Source: Candidatus Poseidoniaceae archaeon (GTDB lineage Archaea; Thermoplasmatota; Poseidoniia; Poseidoniales; Poseidoniaceae). From it: a DNA stretch of 10,650 bases. A model generated the notes under the pieces. It ran no database searches and had not been told where the DNA came from. It saw only the letters and a list, made by a program, of their open reading frames with translations. The DNA lies in assembly GCA_013329295.1 (NCBI GenBank), contig DUKP01000179.1, forward strand, positions 1 through 10,650. The letters run 5' to 3'. The translations under genes were made by a program, and so were the position numbers. This document shows, piece by piece, positions 1-7,195 of this stretch (position 1 is the stretch's first letter; each line of letters starts with the position of its first letter).

Positions 1-1313
1 TTATTGCTGCACCTGAGAAACCATTCGATGCTGCAGAAGCTGCTGCGATTCACGACTTCGTGACTGAAAAAGGCGGAAAAGTTGTATTGGCTTCAAACTC
101 TACCAATGCTCAACTTGTAGCTTCTGAATTTGGGGTAAAGTACTTTGATGCTCCAGTTGTTGATCCATTTCAATTTTATGAAGTAGCTGATGAAACAGGG
201 CAGGCATTGAAACCCGATGAAAGAAAACTTTGGGCTGCTGCAAGCATTACTCGTGATGTCACTCAAATGGGTGATGAAAAGCATGTTCCTTGTTCGAATA
301 ACGATATAGATAATGCACGGGTTAACGATTGTCGAATGCCTGTATTATTTCATAGAGCAACCGCAATCCAAGTATTAGATGAAGAGGTAGATGATGACAG
401 GGAAGTCATGGTACTTGCACACGCATCAACTCCTGCATTTATTGCAAGACAAGATACCAATATTGACAACCTAAACAATCCAACTCTTGGAGAAGGTAAA
501 ACCGGCCTGATAATCCGAATGGATTATCCAGGAATAGAGGTTCTTGATGAGCAGCCAAACAACAACTTTGGTGAAGTTGATGTTACAGGTTCAATCGTAT
601 TTGTTTCAGATCATTCTGTTCTCGCTAACCATCTATGGAATCAAACAATAGGTGAAGAAACCGGTAAGCAACAATGCGAATCACCATATTATGTTTCAAA
701 TGCTTTGGGTAATTCTCACGCTTGTTGGGATAGTGCCTTATTCTCTTCTGATGGTAGAGAAGTGGAGTGGAATGGTAATGGTCCATATTTTGAAGCATTA
801 TTTTATGATATGATGGAATTCGATAATGAGGAAATTACTACCAAGGTGACTAGAGATCCTTCAGAATTTAATTTGGTATTCGATGAAAGTAGACACGTTT
901 CAAGTGCCCTTTCATCACCATTTACCGAAGCGATTGGTGCGGTGGTTCTGCTTACAAGCGATAATGTGTTGAAGTGGTTAATTATCCTCAATCTCTTTGC
1001 ATTGCTTGCCATAGCAATTATGGTAGTACCAGAAAAAGAGAATTGGCGCCATGTCTTTGACTTGACGAGATTTAGAGAAAGGCCAACAAAAATAGATACT
1101 TCCCAATATCAAATGCGAGTTAGGGAAGCGTTCTTGTCTAAAGTTAGACAATTTAACGATCTCACGAGAGATGAATTTGCTCGCAAAACCCCAGCGGAAA
1201 TCATGTATATGGTAAAAGACCCGCGCTTAGTAGAACTGATTAGTTCTAACCGTTCCTACTCCAACGAAGAATTGAGGGAAGTGATTCCCCAAATACGTCG
1301 TTGGGGTAAATGA
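1..1313 (+). CDS. DUF4350-like membrane-anchored protein, 5' end cut by the window
   Basis: The frame is open from the window edge, with its first complete codon at position 3, so the GTG at 60 is an internal valine and not the start. The first visible residues (IAAPEKPFDAAEA, then a GGKVVLAS strand) resemble the helix/strand pattern of DUF4350, a glutamine-amidotransferase-like domain. A VFDESRHV motif encoded near 879-902 matches the DE-x-H-H type motif near that domain's end. One strongly hydrophobic helix is encoded at about 963-1031 (WLIILNLFALLAIAIMVV). It is followed by a charged tail of about 90 residues, probably cytoplasmic. Four cysteines lie in the middle section, which could be extracytoplasmic. 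The gene ends 18 bases before the MoxR gene, a partnership often seen for DUF4350 proteins. Its biochemical role is not known, and the family call rests on pattern and context. The N-terminus, probably with another membrane helix, is outside the window. Confidence 0.72.
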   Translation, partial: IAAPEKPFDAAEAAAIHDFVTEKGGKVVLASNSTNAQLVASEFGVKYFDAPVVDPFQFYEVADETGQALKPDERKLWAAASITRDVTQMGDEKHVPCSNNDIDNARVNDCRMPVLFHRATAIQVLDEEVDDDREVMVLAHASTPAFIARQDTNIDNLNNPTLGEGKTGLIIRMDYPGIEVLDEQPNNNFGEVDVTGSIVFVSDHSVLANHLWNQTIGEETGKQQCESPYYVSNALGNSHACWDSALFSSDGREVEWNGNGPYFEALFYDMMEFDNEEITTKVTRDPSEFNLVFDESRHVSSALSSPFTEAIGAVVLLTSDNVLKWLIILNLFALLAIAIMVVPEKENWRHVFDLTRFRERPTKIDTSQYQMRVREAFLSKVRQFNDLTRDEFARKTPAEIMYMVKDPRLVELISSNRSYSNEELREVIPQIRRWGK

Positions 1314-1317
1314 AATT

Positions 1318-1323
1318 AGGAGG
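1318..1323 (+). promoter_or_regulatory. Ribosome binding site of the MoxR gene
   Basis: AGGAGG lies 8 bases before the ATG at 1332 and just after the stop codon of the preceding gene. It is a full anti-16S match and fixes the MoxR start upstream of the Pro/Ala extension, so that extension is very likely translated. Confidence 0.8.
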
Positions 1324-1331
1324 AAAAAGAC

Positions 1332-2483
1332 ATGCAACCAGCCCCCCCACCCCAGCCTGCGCCAGCGCAGCCAGGGATGCCAGCAGCACCTGCACCAGCA
1401 GCGCCAATGCCAGCACCACCAATGCCAGCAGCACCAGCGCCAGCGGCTCCAATGCCAGCAGCACCTGCACCAGCAGCCCCAGCAGCACCGGCCGCTCCGG
1501 CAAAGCCGAAGCACCAGAGTAGCCCAGAAGTTCGCGAGAGACTATCTGCAGTAGGAGCAATCGCTCAAGCGATTAGTGCCGAAGTTCAGAAAGTAATTAT
1601 CGGTAAATCACACATTATTGATAATGTACTCGTCAACATTCTTTCCAACGGAAATCTTCTGTTCGAAGATTACCCAGGTTTGGCAAAGACATTGATGACT
1701 AATACTTTCGCAGATGCACTTGGTTGTGATTTCAAGCGTGTACAATTTACACCTGACTTGTTACCTGCAGATATTACAGGTACCAATGTTTACGATGCCA
1801 AGAAGGGTGAATTTACATTCAAGCCAGGACCATTGTTCTGTAATCTACTTCTTGCTGACGAGATAAACCGTGCTCCGCCTAAGACTCAAGCGGCTTTGCT
1901 TGAGGCTATGCAGGAAAAGCAAGTAACAATCGGTACAGTAACTCACAAACTACCAGCACCGTTTATTGTTATGGCAACACAAAATCCAGTAGAGCAAGAA
2001 GGAACATATCCACTTCCTGAAGCACAATTAGACCGATTTATGTTTAAGATGTCTGTAGGATATCCAGACCGTGCTGATGAGGACGAAATTTTAGCTCGTC
2101 GTATTACTCGTGGTAAGGATGCTGTTGATGTTGATGTTATTACTGATCCTCAGAGAGTTATTGCCATGCAACAAGCCTGTGAAGATGTATATGTTGACCC
2201 TGCACTTAGAATGTACATGGTTGAGATTGTAGCACGTACAAGAGAAGATCCAAGAGTACTTGTTGGTTCCTCACCTCGTGGTTCTCAAGCATTACTGAAG
2301 ACTTCAAGAGCAGCAGCTGCACTTAGAGGCAGAGATTTCGTTACTCCAGATGATATCAAGGCTATTGCTGAATTGGCAATTGCTCACAGAATCATCTTAA
2401 AGCCGGAGCATCAAATCAAGGGACTTGAAGCCGGTGAAGTAATTCAAACAATCCTGCGAGAAGTACCAGTACCAACAGTCTGA
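1332..2483 (+). CDS. MoxR-family AAA+ ATPase with N-terminal Pro/Ala repeat extension
   Basis: This is a 383-residue MoxR-type ATPase, a family of cytoplasmic AAA+ proteins that act as chaperones or activators of partner complexes, usually alongside DUF58 or VWA proteins. Residues 1-60 are an Ala/Pro/Met low-complexity arm. The ATPase core starts near residue 65. The Walker A region is EDYPGLAKT (residues 112-120, Lys119). Walker B is LLLADE (172-177), followed by the family-typical INRAPPKTQAALLEAMQE-like stretch. Sensor 1 is Asn218 in MATQNPVEQEG, the arginine finger is in QLDRF (Arg235), and sensor 2 is in SPRG (314-317). All catalytic elements are present. The core is of normal size for the family (about 320 residues), so the extra length is the N-terminal arm. 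The gene has an AGGAGG site 8 bases upstream, ends with tandem TGA TAA stops, and is followed closely by the DUF58 gene. Confidence 0.95.
   Translation: MQPAPPPQPAPAQPGMPAAPAPAAPMPAPPMPAAPAPAAPMPAAPAPAAPAAPAAPAKPKHQSSPEVRERLSAVGAIAQAISAEVQKVIIGKSHIIDNVLVNILSNGNLLFEDYPGLAKTLMTNTFADALGCDFKRVQFTPDLLPADITGTNVYDAKKGEFTFKPGPLFCNLLLADEINRAPPKTQAALLEAMQEKQVTIGTVTHKLPAPFIVMATQNPVEQEGTYPLPEAQLDRFMFKMSVGYPDRADEDEILARRITRGKDAVDVDVITDPQRVIAMQQACEDVYVDPALRMYMVEIVARTREDPRVLVGSSPRGSQALLKTSRAAAALRGRDFVTPDDIKAIAELAIAHRIILKPEHQIKGLEAGEVIQTILREVPVPTV
1377..1481 (+). repeat. Decapeptide-coding tandem repeat in the MoxR N-terminus
   Basis: Residues 16-50 of the MoxR protein read as three exact copies of MPAAPAPAAP, with a MPAPP spacer between the first and second copies. 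The DNA copies differ mainly at third codon positions (gca/gcg/gct, cca/cct), so the peptide repeat is better kept than the nucleotide repeat. That points to selection on the peptide, or to old duplication followed by synonymous drift. The stretch is much richer in G and C than its surroundings. Confidence 0.85.
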
Positions 2484-2505
2484 TAATCTACTTACGGTGT
2501 TAATC

Positions 2506-3819
2506 ATGTGGAGTCGCAAATCAGCAATGTTGGGGAGTTTAGCTATAGCAATGTATTTGCTAGGCTTGACTTTACGAAATGAGCAATTAGTAACTATTGC
2601 AGTTGTTATTTTCGTTTTCCTAACTTGGGCTGCCTTATTTGGCGGACATGCTGATGTAGCTTCATCTGGAAGAAGAGCAGATGAATGGTCAGGAGAGGAA
2701 GGAATTGCCCTTGGTAGCGTAATTGCCATGCGCAAACTTTCCAGTGCTAGGCTGTTCGAAGATGGAGAGTTAAATGTCACACTACGTATGCAAAATAATT
2801 CACCTTTGCCTAGGATTCTAGAAGTCAAGGACAGAGTACCAGAAGTAATGAGAATAAAAGAAGGTTCAAATTACATTTTGATGGAGTTAGGGCCTAGAAG
2901 AGAGACTTTCATTGAATATACAATCGAGTGCCCGCTTAGAGGATTTTACAGCATCGGGCCGGTTGCTGTAAGAATTCAGGATCCATTTGGTTTGTTTCAC
3001 AAGGAAAAAGAAATGCATGTCTACGATGATTTCCTTGTATTTCCAAAGATGGAAGATCTCAAAGAGACTTTTGTTAAGTCAAGAGTTCCAAAGATTTTCA
3101 CTGGCGCAGTAAACATTAGGCAACCAGGTCCAGGTTCAGAATTTTATTCTCTAAGAGAATATTTTGAAGGGGATTCGTTTAGATCTATCAATTGGTCAGC
3201 CTACGCTCGTTCTGGAAAGTTGATGGTTAACGAGAGAGAAAGAGACGCAGTTTCTGATATTATCATAATTGTTGATTCAAGAGCAGTTTCTGAAACAGGT
3301 CCTGTGTCTAGAAACGCTTTAGTTTACTCAACTAGAGCTGCAGCATCATTGGCTAAGTATTTCCTCAGCAGAAGAGATTCAGTAGGCGTTATTGTTTATG
3401 GTGATGAGGTTGTAAGCGTTGACCGTGACACAGGTAAGAAGCAACTTTATGTGATCCTAACGAAACTTGCTGGCGCAGTTGCTAGAGGTAATATTCCATT
3501 ACAAGTTGTAGTAAACCGTATCATGCCTCATATCAACAAAGGAAGTCCGATTATTTTCCTATCAAACTTAGAGGATGATCCAACAATAGTTAGCGCATTA
3601 AGAGACTTTAGAGCAAGAAATTTCGATGTAACAGTTCTATCACCTTCATCACTTGAATTTGAGTTTGATGCAAAGAGAATTGATCGAACTGGATATGAAG
3701 TATTGAAGACTGAAAGAGATGTTTTGATTGGTGAATTGAGAGGTCTCGGTGTAAACATCATGGACTGGGAGCCAGATATGCTTCTATCAACAGCATTAGC
3801 AGGTGCAAGAGGATTCTGA
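2506..3819 (+). CDS. DUF58 (VWA-like) membrane protein, MoxR partner
   Basis: This is a 437-residue DUF58 protein. Two hydrophobic helices occur near the N-terminus (about residues 7-21 and 28-45), then a beta-rich part (about 65-165) with the IQDPFGLF element common in this family. The DUF58 signature follows at about 208-240: GSEFYSLREYFEGDSFRSIN, then a tryptophan and YARSGKLMV. A von Willebrand factor A-like fold begins at IIIIVDSRAV (about 252-261). DUF58 proteins are the usual partners of MoxR ATPases, and the preceding gene is one. I chose the ATG at 2506 because GGTG lies 6 bases upstream and the helix follows directly. A GTG at 2497 would add three residues. The metal-site motif after the first VWA strand departs from DxSxS, which is discussed in the findings. 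The specific substrate is unknown. Confidence 0.92.
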   Translation: MWSRKSAMLGSLAIAMYLLGLTLRNEQLVTIAVVIFVFLTWAALFGGHADVASSGRRADEWSGEEGIALGSVIAMRKLSSARLFEDGELNVTLRMQNNSPLPRILEVKDRVPEVMRIKEGSNYILMELGPRRETFIEYTIECPLRGFYSIGPVAVRIQDPFGLFHKEKEMHVYDDFLVFPKMEDLKETFVKSRVPKIFTGAVNIRQPGPGSEFYSLREYFEGDSFRSINWSAYARSGKLMVNERERDAVSDIIIIVDSRAVSETGPVSRNALVYSTRAAASLAKYFLSRRDSVGVIVYGDEVVSVDRDTGKKQLYVILTKLAGAVARGNIPLQVVVNRIMPHINKGSPIIFLSNLEDDPTIVSALRDFRARNFDVTVLSPSSLEFEFDAKRIDRTGYEVLKTERDVLIGELRGLGVNIMDWEPDMLLSTALAGARGF

Positions 3820-3828
3820 GGTGAAAAA

Positions 3829-4752
3829 ATGACTATGAATAAACCATCTGGAGATACAAGAGTCCTCTATGAGGGGAAAACTGTAAGGTCTTCTGCACCA
3901 TCAAGGAAAAAACTTGCAGGTCAAGCAGGTGCTGGCTCGGAAATACCAAAGGATGCAATTCCAACTGTTGAGATGCCGAGCTTTATTGAGAGTCTTTTAG
4001 GAGGCCCATTAGTGCCTAAAACAAAGTTTCTGCCACCAGATAAGATGGTACAAAATCTACAACTTGCAGTATATGGAGTTCTAGTAGCTCTTTCTTTACT
4101 TACCTACATGATTTCACCACCAGAAGGGACATTATGGTACATGATTACAGGAAGTCTAGGCATCTCATTCATAATGCAAATTGTCATCATAGTTGTTGCT
4201 GCAGGGACAGGATTCTGGGGTACTATGCAAAGAGATGCTAGGTTTACCTTAGTAAGTAACTTCATGTTTATCTTGGCCATTTTACGTTTTGCTGCTTCTA
4301 AGGTTTCTCTTGCGAGTGATCCATTTGATCTGCAAGATAGTCCAGCTTTACTCAATATCTTGGTAGTAAGTTATGCTGTTTTATTAGTCATGTATTTTGA
4401 ATTGGCTAATGGCGTGATTAGGTATTCAATGCTTGATACAAGCATTAGAACTAACGAAGTTTATGTAATGAATCCAAAGAAGATAGTTGGAAAATATCAT
4501 CGCTCTTTAATTATCAATCCAATTTCAGCCGCTGTTTTAGCAATAATTGTATTATCTGCAAATACAATCTTGCCATTTATTGTTGGTATATTTTCTTCTG
4601 ATACTGCAACTAGGATGGAAGAGTCTGTTGAACTAATTTCAGTATACGGAGTAGCACTTGGCACATTCTTTGTGTTTTGTGTAGTGGGCGGACTATTTGC
4701 ACTTAATCTACCGAATCATTTGCAAAAGTTTAGAGAAAAGCGTGCTGAATAA
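3829..4752 (+). CDS. Polytopic membrane protein of the MoxR-DUF58 cluster, family not recognised
   Basis: This 307-residue protein is one I do not recognise by family. The first 75 residues are polar and basic (RKK, several Ser/Pro/Gly) and probably cytoplasmic. About six hydrophobic segments follow, at roughly 77-96, 103-126, 140-160, 173-196, 231-255 and 269-293. The C-terminus is short and basic (KFREKRAE). No catalytic motif stands out, and there are no Cys or His clusters. A GAGGTG ribosome binding site overlaps the DUF58 stop codon and lies 5 bases before the ATG at 3829, which supports co-translation with the DUF58 gene. A second ATG two codons on is possible. From context it may be the integral membrane component of the MoxR-DUF58-DUF4350 complex. 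That is inference from position only. Confidence 0.85.
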   Translation: MTMNKPSGDTRVLYEGKTVRSSAPSRKKLAGQAGAGSEIPKDAIPTVEMPSFIESLLGGPLVPKTKFLPPDKMVQNLQLAVYGVLVALSLLTYMISPPEGTLWYMITGSLGISFIMQIVIIVVAAGTGFWGTMQRDARFTLVSNFMFILAILRFAASKVSLASDPFDLQDSPALLNILVVSYAVLLVMYFELANGVIRYSMLDTSIRTNEVYVMNPKKIVGKYHRSLIINPISAAVLAIIVLSANTILPFIVGIFSSDTATRMEESVELISVYGVALGTFFVFCVVGGLFALNLPNHLQKFREKRAE

Positions 4753-4753
4753 A

Positions 4754-6073
4754 TTAAGCACTCGATTTTTTAAACACAATTTGAGATAATGATTTCATTA
4801 ATTTTTTGATATCTTCAGTGTTAGCAATATATTGAACTGAAAGGCTTGTTGAATTAAGGTAAGTTAACTCCATTTCTCTAGAATTAATATTTGATAATCT
4901 TTGATCAATAACTTGTTTATTATTGGTTCCGATAAATGAAATTAAGCAGGAATAAAATTCTACATTTGATATGTGCAATTTTTTGCCAATTATACTTTCT
5001 ACAGTTTGAAGTTGTTGTTGAGATACTACAATATCAATTTTTGATGGACTAGATTCAACAGACCAACAAGTAATATTTTCCTGGTCTAGTAGAATCAAAA
5101 TTTGTCCCAAGATTTTACTTTGGTTAGTATAATCTCCAACTTCTGCAGTGATTTTGGCTATACTTCTCATACAACCAATTGCTTTCAATTGATTCGATTC
5201 AATGATGTTTGGTCCAATCACAGTTGGAGCATTTGTTTCAAAAGCAGAATGTAGATTTCTAATTTCTATTGGGATTCCAATGTCTTTGACGGGAATAACA
5301 GTTGTATGGTGTATAACTGGAGCATCCAATCTAGATAATTCTCTAGCTTCATCATAACCAAGGTATGGTATTGGTTTGGTATTTACACCCCATCTCGGGT
5401 TGATGGACAAAACACCATCAACATCTTTCCAAAGAATTAATTTTTTAGCATCGAGAATCCTTGCGATAGCCGCGGCTGAATGGTCGCTACCGCCTCTACT
5501 TAGTAAAGCCAATTTTCCATCTTTACCTTCACCAAACCATCCGGTAATTACAGGTATTCCAACAAATGCTGTTTTGTCAAGAGTTTGTATTGATTTTTCT
5601 ATATCTACGCTTGAAGCAGTGTTAGAGCCATCCAAGCAAATTCCTATATCTTCAGAACCAACAGGATGTGTATCTAATCCTTGTTTCCTTAATTCATTTG
5701 CCACAACAAGTGCTGAAAGTCTCTCGCCAGCAGCGAGTAGTGTGTTTACATCAACATCATTGTGGGGATTTTTTGATAGATTAAATAGTGATTTTTCAAT
5801 TCCTAAGAAGACATTATTGAATTTTTCAGAAAATATTGATTCATTGATTTTTGGTGAAAACCGCAGATGTTGTTTTCTAAGGTCTGATACCAGTCTTGTA
5901 GCATATCTCGGCTCATTAGCGGCTCTTAACAAACGATCAGTTGCCCCCCAAAGAGCTGATACAACAATTACAGTTTTACACCGTTGAGACTTTATTATCT
6001 TGGCAATTAATTCTATATCAGAAGAATCCCTTAAGCAAGAACCACCAAATTTGTGAATAGTAACATCATTCAA
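4754..6073 (-). CDS. lysC: Aspartokinase
   Basis: This enzyme phosphorylates L-aspartate to L-aspartyl 4-phosphate, the first step toward aspartate semialdehyde and so toward lysine, threonine and methionine. In archaea of this type the same branch also supplies the aromatic pathway. The 439-residue protein has the amino-acid kinase fold with KFGGS at residues 8-12, AAGERLSA at 114-121, RGGSDHSA at 193-200 and KDVDGVLSINPR at 216-227. Two ACT-type regulatory regions follow (about 303-365 and 374-436), so feedback control by an end-product amino acid is likely. The start is TTG at 6073, because no in-frame ATG lies near the KFGGS motif and a GAGGAGGA site sits 7 bases upstream. The gene overlaps the chorismate synthase stop by 8 bases and is the last gene of the operon. 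An aspartokinase paralogue elsewhere in the genome cannot be excluded. The symbol follows the single-domain aspartokinase convention. Confidence 0.95.
   Translation of the reverse strand: MNDVTIHKFGGSCLRDSSDIELIAKIIKSQRCKTVIVVSALWGATDRLLRAANEPRYATRLVSDLRKQHLRFSPKINESIFSEKFNNVFLGIEKSLFNLSKNPHNDVDVNTLLAAGERLSALVVANELRKQGLDTHPVGSEDIGICLDGSNTASSVDIEKSIQTLDKTAFVGIPVITGWFGEGKDGKLALLSRGGSDHSAAAIARILDAKKLILWKDVDGVLSINPRWGVNTKPIPYLGYDEARELSRLDAPVIHHTTVIPVKDIGIPIEIRNLHSAFETNAPTVIGPNIIESNQLKAIGCMRSIAKITAEVGDYTNQSKILGQILILLDQENITCWSVESSPSKIDIVVSQQQLQTVESIIGKKLHISNVEFYSCLISFIGTNNKQVIDQRLSNINSREMELTYLNSTSLSVQYIANTEDIKKLMKSLSQIVFKKSSA
4766..4771 (+). terminator. Possible oligo-T terminator for the + strand operon
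   Basis: A run of six T residues follows the last + strand stop codon by 13 bases, inside the 3' end of the opposing aspartokinase gene. Archaeal RNA polymerase commonly ends transcription at T-rich tracts without a hairpin. The run also encodes Lys/Phe codons on the other strand, so it may be incidental. Confidence 0.3.
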
Positions 6074-7142
6074 GGTAAAATCCTCCTCTAAGTGCTAAAT
6101 CTCCTATGACAAATTTTGCCATTGCTTCAACTACTGCAACTGCTCTAGGTGCTAGAACAGGATCATGTCTTCCTTTGACAGTTAAAGGCTCTTGTTTATT
6201 TGTAGCCAAATTAAGAGTGACTTGTTCTTTCGGTATACTTGAAGGTGGCTTAAATGCTACTTTACAGAATAAATCTGAACCAGTTGATAGACCGGCAAGT
6301 GCTCCATCAGGTTTTTCTCCCAACATTACTGGATTATTTTTGTCACCGCCCCAAGGACTATTATGCTCGCTACCTTTCATTTCAACCACTGAAAAACCGT
6401 TACCAAATTCCACACCTCTTGCAGCAGGTATTGACATCATAGCGCGTGCTAGATATGGCTCAATTCCGTCAAACCACGGCTCACCTATTCCAATTGGCAT
6501 TCCAGAAATTTGTAATTCTACTTCACTTCCTATCGAGTCTAAACTCTTACGATGTGATTCTACTAGTTTTATCATTGCGATTGCTGAATCATAGTCTTGA
6601 CATCTAATCTCTTGACATTCTTGACTTTGCCATTTTTCAGGACAGGAAACTATTGGTTTTGCTTTAACATTACCAATCGAAGATACATGAGCATTAACTT
6701 TGATATTTAATTTTTTAATAATCGGAGAGATTATTGCAGCAGCAGCCACAATTGGTGCAGTAAGTCTGGCACTTGATGTTCCACCACCACGCAAATCTGC
6801 TTTTCCATCAGACTTTTTCATCATAACCATGTCTTGATGACCAGGCCTTGGTTGATTTGGAAGAAATGAATAATCCTTTGATCTTACATCACTATTTTTG
6901 ATTGAGATTTCTATAGTTTCTCCAGTTGTGGTAAAATTGTTTACTCCAGAGAGTAATTCAACAATATCGGCCTCTTTTCGCTTACTAGCATATTTTCCAC
7001 CCGGCTTTCTATTGTCCATCGCCTTTTGAATTGCTTCCGAATCAATCTTTAATCCGGCTGGAACCCCTTCAAGAAAAGCACCAACTCTCGGCCCATGGCT
7101 AGTGCCAAATAGAGTAAGTCGCAAGACTTCACCAAGGCTCAT
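6066..7142 (-). CDS. aroC: Chorismate synthase
   Basis: Chorismate synthase removes phosphate from EPSP to give chorismate, the last common step of aromatic biosynthesis, and needs reduced FMN. The family hallmarks appear in order: GTSHGPRVGAFLEGVPAG near the N-terminus, NRKPGG, SGVNNFTTTG, SDVRSKDY, RPGHQD, the GGG-x-SSAR block and GRHDPVLAPRAVAVVEAM near the C-terminus. The chosen ATG at 7142 gives MSLGEVLRLTLFGTSHG, matching the usual family N-terminus, and a product of 358 residues, normal for the family. An ATG at 7148 and a GTG at 7169 are in frame upstream, and none of the three has a convincing ribosome binding site. Two signatures depart from the usual residues (Glu to Thr in the first, GGR and ET changes in the second), as discussed in the findings. 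It lies between shikimate kinase and aspartokinase and overlaps the latter by 8 bases. Confidence 0.95.
   Translation of the reverse strand: MSLGEVLRLTLFGTSHGPRVGAFLEGVPAGLKIDSEAIQKAMDNRKPGGKYASKRKEADIVELLSGVNNFTTTGETIEISIKNSDVRSKDYSFLPNQPRPGHQDMVMMKKSDGKADLRGGGTSSARLTAPIVAAAAIISPIIKKLNIKVNAHVSSIGNVKAKPIVSCPEKWQSQECQEIRCQDYDSAIAMIKLVESHRKSLDSIGSEVELQISGMPIGIGEPWFDGIEPYLARAMMSIPAARGVEFGNGFSVVEMKGSEHNSPWGGDKNNPVMLGEKPDGALAGLSTGSDLFCKVAFKPPSSIPKEQVTLNLATNKQEPLTVKGRHDPVLAPRAVAVVEAMAKFVIGDLALRGGFYLE
6081..6088 (-). promoter_or_regulatory. Ribosome binding site embedded in aroC that sets the aspartokinase TTG start
   Basis: On the minus strand GAGGAGGA lies 7 bases before the TTG at 6073. It is read within the last codons of chorismate synthase (the Arg-Gly-Gly-Phe region). 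The strong site explains use of a rare TTG start and indicates translation coupled to chorismate synthase. Confidence 0.75.
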
Positions 7143-7195
7143 CTGCATCGGTATCAGCAATTCCTGCACGCTTTAGTTCAAGAACCTGCGCAAAG

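Noticed and set aside
60..62. GTG at 60 as the start of the first gene.
   Set aside because: The frame is open to the window edge, and the 19 upstream codons (IAAPEKPFDAAEA and so on) continue the DUF4350 pattern.
1310..1522. A + strand reading of 70 codons overlapping the MoxR start, rich in Ser, Thr and Ala.
   Set aside because: It is an alternative frame of the same repeat, while the MoxR frame has the AGGAGG site and all catalytic motifs.
1227..1560. Minus strand readings of 95 and 104 codons opposite the start of the MoxR gene, one rich in Trp and Cys, the other in Leu and Ala.
   Set aside because: They are shadows of the Pro/Ala repeat, whose GCN and CCN codons stay open in several frames. 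The biased composition and lack of a ribosome binding site do not fit a real gene.
2497..2499. GTG at 2497 as the start of the DUF58 gene.
   Set aside because: It lies within the GGTG string that serves best as ribosome binding site for the ATG at 2506; the difference is three residues.
5376..5987. A 203-codon + strand open reading frame opposite aspartokinase.
   Set aside because: The minus strand carries every aspartokinase motif in order. The antisense frame has no recognisable motif or ribosome binding site.
6106..6594. A 162-codon + strand open reading frame opposite chorismate synthase.
   Set aside because: It is antisense to a gene with clear family signatures and shows no independent coding evidence.
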